Below are positions 59,806 to 64,000 of a stretch of 64,000 nt of DNA, piece by piece (position 1 is the first letter of the stretch; each line of letters begins with the position of its first letter). The stretch spans positions 50,168 to 114,167 of the forward strand of contig VDFB02344360.1 in NCBI GenBank assembly GCA_007258455.2. The letters run 5' to 3'. Below the pieces are notes generated by a model. That model had not been told where the DNA came from. It did no database searches and saw nothing but the letters and a program-made list of their open reading frames with translations. The DNA comes from Sequoia sempervirens. Its lineage: Eukaryota; Streptophyta; Pinopsida; Cupressales; Cupressaceae. Made by a program: the position numbers and the translations under genes.

Positions 59806-59931
59806 CATAGACAAGGTGGTGAGCTATTTGAAAAATAACCTCAAATAAATGTGGTCTCATGGTGATGGACATCACCATGAGGCCACATTTCTTTGAGGTA
59901 TTTTTTCAAACAACTCATCACCTTGTCTATG
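59806..59931. repeat. long palindrome (type 2)
   Basis: Arms of about 62 bp, CATAGACAAGGTGGTGAGCT...GGTGATG and its inverse ending CACCTTGTCTATG. A truncated single-arm copy follows at 59978-60042. The stretch between copies (59653-59805) resembles 57840-57975, so the palindrome and its flank were duplicated together. Confidence 0.88.
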
Positions 59932-60042
59932 CTATTGCTTACTATTATGCTTTGATATATTTTTCCAAGCATCCATAGCATAGAAAAGGTAGTGAAATAT
60001 TTAAAAAAATGCCTCAATAAAGTGTATCATGGAATTCCATGA

Positions 60043-61260
60043 CAAGCAAATACAATTGGAAGTTGCTCCTAGTTATTAGTTATGCAATGTGAAGTGATTG
60101 CATCAATTTTTATGTTGAATTTCTAAAAATATATATTGTAATTTAATTTTTTTCATCCATCAACATCTAGTTATTAGTTATGTAATATGAAACAATACTT
60201 TAAGTTTGAAAGATATGCAATGCAATGTAATCAACAATGTGTATATAAAATACACAAATATATTAAGTATAATTCATTAGTTAAAATCTTTATTCTATTA
60301 CTTGAGTGAGGCTTCAAACTCCATCACCATTGGGAGGTGTTGCCATGAAATCTCCAAGATTAACCTATTCAACATCTAAAACAACAAGAAAGAAACAAAA
60401 ACAACACGAGAAGATTTGATATTTCTTTTTTGTTGTTTTGTTTTTATTTATTTTATGTTTTGATGCAAATGTATTTTCTCTTTTTATTTGACATTTTTGC
60501 TTTTTCTTTCCTTTGTGTTTTATATTTTGGTGTCTTCTTTATTTCTTGTTTTATTTTTTTGCTCTTGTGTTTTTTGTATTATTTAGTTCTTTTGTTTCAA
60601 TTGGTTGAATTTTGTAGGTTTTTGTTGTTTTTTTATTATATATATATATATATATATATAAATTTTTGGGTTTACATTTTTTGGGGTTTTTAGTTTTTCT
60701 TTTATTTATTTGTTTTATGTTTTTATGTCATTTATCAAATTTTTGTTGCTTTCTTGATTTTCTTTTTTCTTTTGTGTTTTTAATTTGATTTCAATTCATT
60801 TTCTTTGTGTTATTTTTGTTTTTGTTTCATTCTTTTTGTATTATTGATTAATAGAGGGCTTCTTCTTTTTATTTTTTATTTTTACTTTTCTTGATCTATT
60901 ATATTCTTTTTTCGTTTTATTTTTATTATTATTAAATTCTTTTATTTTATATTAATAATTTGGGTTATCTACTCATCTTTTTTCTACTATATTTAGGTTT
61001 TATATTATAATTCTACTTTTTATTTATTATATTATTCATTTCTTTTATTCTTGAGCTCTTGTGTATTTCTTTGCATTAGCATTATTTGGGTTTAGTTTTT
61101 TGTCTTTTTCTTTTATTCTATCATATTCTTTGCATTTTTAGTTTTTGACTCTCTTCTCCCTTTTTACTTCTTTTCTTCAACCTTTTCATCTTTGTTGGGT
61201 GTTGTGTCTCTCATCCTTCCCTAACCCCCCTCCTATTTCTATCCAAATCTACTTTCTTAT
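60043..61260. other. T-rich low-complexity DNA
   Basis: From about 60420 the plus strand is a long T-rich run of TTTTATTT and TTTTGTTT words, with a (TA)n microsatellite at 60635-60662. ORFs across it have only F, L, Y, C and I and are not genes. 60043-60420 shows nothing. Confidence 0.7.
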
Positions 61261-61293
61261 TTTCACGTCTCTCTCTTTTTGCTTATTCATGTC

Positions 61294-61337
61294 CTGATGA
61301 TGGATCATGGAGTATGATGTGAAACGTTGATGTAAAA
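61294..61337 (+). ncRNA. possible hammerhead-like ribozyme core
   Basis: CTGATGA (61294-61300), 20 bases able to form a small ATCAT/ATGAT stem, then GAAACG (61321-61326) and a possible short stem III (ACG/TGT, loop TTGA) ending GTA. This has the order of hammerhead core elements seen at ends of Penelope-like retroelements. Stem I pairing is poor in what I can see, so this may be only a retroelement-end motif or chance. Confidence 0.25.
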
Positions 61338-61639
61338 ATATGCACATAGTTATTTCAAGAAATCTTGATTACAATCTATCATGGACTGTGGAAAAAAAAT
61401 GTTATTAATTATTAGTATACCATTCATATAACAATGCTAGTCAAATGTAATATTTATAATTGTTTACTAGTTACATACCTATGAAGTACATGCCATAGCA
61501 TAATACAGAGGTGGAGGACTATTGAAAATTGAGTGAATGCTATGACAATAAAATTTCATTACAATCATTAAACTAATTTAGTTAATATTGTATTTCAAAT
61601 ATAAAATTTAATAAATTAAATTCAATGAACTTGCTAACA

Positions 61640-62330
61640 TTTACTTGAGTATCAAGGCCAAAAGCCTCATTCAAGAGGGAATCTATGTTCAACAACTAGT
61701 TAGCTACAAATGTAGCCTACGCATCTTCCTCCTAACTATCTATGGGGTCATAACCATAGGTGGACCTCCAATGCTAAAAAATATGAGGTGGAACCCTACC
61801 CCTCAAAGTCTCCCCTAGCTCACATTGTACTATAGGATTGGCATGCTCTATGATGCTCTGGGTCAAGGAGCTAATGGACTATAGCGTCTCCACCTCAACA
61901 CTCTCCATAATAGAAGGGATAGCCACATGTTGATAAGCTATTCTAGCGAGTGCTCATCTTGCTAGCCACTGAGGATAAAGAAGTTCCCTAGTCTATCCTA
62001 TGCAGACCCACCACCACTACCTTCCAAAAGTCCTGCATATCAAAATAGTTTGGAATTTTGTTGAGGAAAAACTCATAGTAGAGTTTCCTTAAGAAATATT
62101 GTAGGACCTCAATATTGTTGCATAGAGGATGGTCAAAAATTATCCACCACCTTTGCCAAAAATAGTCCTTTATCCCTTGGTGGTTGAACCAATGGATAGG
62201 AAACCTCTTACTTGTAGGGTGTAGAGGCTTATTTGTTCATGGGCTTGTGGAAAGGGAACACAACTAATTTTTTTAAATTTTTTCATTTTTGACTTATGTG
62301 TAGGATAGTTTATCTGCATAAAATTATATG
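61640..62330 (-). pseudogene. possible decayed coding region, unknown
   Basis: On minus one frame reads more protein-like than its neighbours, from about 62200: RFPIHWFNHQGIKDYFWQRW, then NNIEVLQYFLRKLYYEFF and NKIPNYFDMQDFWKVV. It breaks into stops after roughly 75 codons. Base composition is less AT-rich than the flanks. I do not recognise the family; a transposon-derived protein is plausible. Nothing in its surroundings helps assign it. Confidence 0.3.
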
Positions 62331-62379
62331 TACTCCTATCTCTTCTCTTCCCAAACACTTAATTGCTTTCTATTTGATT

Positions 62380-64000
62380 CTACATGTGTTAACATAGCTT
62401 TAAGTGATTGTGAAAGTGTGGTTCCTTTTGAGGTTGAATTTGCATGATCTTTCAACCTCACAATTAACTCAATTTATTTTTTGTTATTTTCAATTTCCCT
62501 CATTAAATTTTGTTGAGTTCCAGGAGGATGTTGAGGAATTATTGGAGTTTTTTGGGTGGTTGTTCATCAGGTATTTGGTTATGAGGAAGAGAAGAATTTT
62601 GAGGAGGAGAAGAAGGTGAATTGTCAACTCCTAAAAATTAAAGAAATTAACATCAAAAACATATTAAACTACCTATTTAACAATGAATTCATAAAAAAAT
62701 TAATAAAATATTACTCCTTTCAGCTCCCCATCAATGTGGTAGAATTATGGAAAATAATTGGTCAAAAATAGTTGAAGAAAGGTGAAATTTGGGCTCTCAA
62801 TAATGCGAGCACACTTGGGAAGGCTTTGCAAGTGGTAGATGGAGGAGAAACAATAGTGAAATAATGAATTGTATTTTGTTTTTTTTCTTATAATAAGTCA
62901 TAATGTTATTGCATTATAACGCAAGCATGTTATAGGCTTGGTGTGATCAAGCCTTAGGATTAGTACACCAAAGCTATAATGTGCTCATGTTATGGCTTTC
63001 AATTTTTTTAAAAATTTGGCCACTTTTTGGTTCCCAAACTTTTTGCACCTGCCTTATTACATAAGTTGGCAACATTGCTATCAAGCCACAAAAACTAGGT
63101 TGCAAACTTTTTTTCTAAGTTTTCAATAATGGGACCTATGTCAAATAGAAGCCAAGATCTAGCATAAAAGGACTATCAAAATATATTTTGGATCCATAGA
63201 CTGAGACCCATTCATCCATGGGTGAATTTGTCCCTTTGCACTCCTTAAAACAAGTTTCTGGTGATAAGTACATGCGTTCAGACCCTTCTTAGATTTTTCT
63301 ACAAACTGTCATTTTTGCTTCTATACTTTCAAGAATTAGCATTGTATGTATTAGGTCTTATTGTTCAATTAGTTTGAGTGATTCAAATTATTTCAATCTA
63401 ATTCCAAATCTCCCCTATTTTCCTAGGACTAGGATCCAAGTTGGATTGACTCACCATTGAGGTTGAAATTCAATATTTACACCTTGTGATCTCTTTCCTA
63501 ATGAAATCTCTATCGAAAGATACTTATTGTGATCCTTAAGTTTTTAGAACTTTAGGGATCCATTTTCCTGAATTTCAATGAAATATACTTAGTTATTTCA
63601 TAGACATGTTATACAAGAATCTTCATTTCGTCTAGCACATAAAGATATTGGATTAAGTTAAAACCAACATTATTTTATTTAACATGAATGCATGTTTAGC
63701 AACTTTTTGTATGATGAGGCAATTTCAATATATTGTTCAAATCAAGGATTGTTATTTTCCTCAATTTTGTTATGATTGTCCATTAAAGGAGACCTTTCTA
63801 GTATCAATATGCTTAGTATCTTGAATGCTAGAGTTGTACTCTCAACCAATTATTGGCATTCTAAAACTATTTGGAACATTGAAAAAAATAAAAGTGAAGC
63901 TCAAAGACTAAATCTTCAATATATTAGAATAAACTTGTTTCTCAAATTTTCAAAGCTAAATTTAGTATGTGGGCTAGATGTAGTGGATAATAATTTTGTG
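62380..64000. other. right end of window, no gene seen
   Basis: AT-rich. Short overlapping ORFs at 62404-62771 lack any recognisable motif. A hairpin at 63203-63231 (GACCCATTCATCC, loop ATG, GGTGAATTTGTCC) resembles the E3-type LTR hairpins, so an LTR of the same family may lie here. Confidence 0.4.

Noticed and set aside
60430..60693. 87-codon F/Y/L-rich ORF
   Set aside because: Product of T-rich low-complexity DNA and a TA microsatellite.

Overview
The window is AT-rich plant nuclear DNA made almost entirely of retrotransposons inserted into one another. The Tat-type Ty3/gypsy and Copia proteins, the iMet-tRNA primer sites, the plant-mobile-domain remnant and the L1-type RNase H all indicate a land plant. 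The very deep nesting and absence of host genes suggest a giant genome such as a gymnosperm; that last step is inference. I see no intact host gene, no tRNA or rRNA gene and no CRISPR array.

Layout. 1-978 is degenerate telomere-like repeat mixed with CT microsatellite. It is interrupted by a small-LTR non-coding element (E5, 979-4441, minus, 5-bp duplication TCTCT), which itself holds a solo LTR (2203-3430, duplication CAAAG). An array of about seven palindromes follows (4474-5080) and abuts a truncated LTR of element E4 (5084-13379, minus). E4 carries a small inverted-repeat element, M1 (10836-11586). 13380-18467 is non-coding apart from a minisatellite and short palindromes.

18468-57443 is one old plus-strand element, E1 (target duplication ATAGT/ATAGA). 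It is split twice: by a Tat-lineage Ty3/gypsy element E2 (21589-38165, plus, duplication ATACC) inside its gag, and by a relative of itself, E3 (40981-54677, minus, duplication TTCAT), in its 3' untranslated region. E3 contains a second copy of the small inverted-repeat element (M2, 45164-51800). M2 contains a Copia element lacking reverse transcriptase (E6, 45906-51765, minus), and E6 contains a 5'-truncated LINE (49526-50110, 17-bp duplication). The LINE is therefore the fifth level of nesting.

E1, E3 and E4 form one family. LTRs are 1.5-1.6 kb, beginning TGTAGT. E1 and E3 encode Gag plus a retropepsin-like protease; all three lack reverse transcriptase and integrase, so they resemble TR-GAG or LARD-type non-autonomous elements. 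Their LTRs and leaders repeatedly carry a 32-bp hairpin (13-bp arms, 6-base loop) whose arm sequence differs between subfamilies while pairing is kept. This is the most interesting undescribed signal here.

57449-64000 holds a second cluster of long palindromes related to those at 4.5-5.1 kb, a degenerate proline-rich coding remnant, T-rich low-complexity DNA, a possible hammerhead-like core, and sequence without recognisable genes. All coding regions are broken by stops or deletions except the short LINE fragment and part of the Copia gag-pol. All alignments and divergence statements were made by eye.
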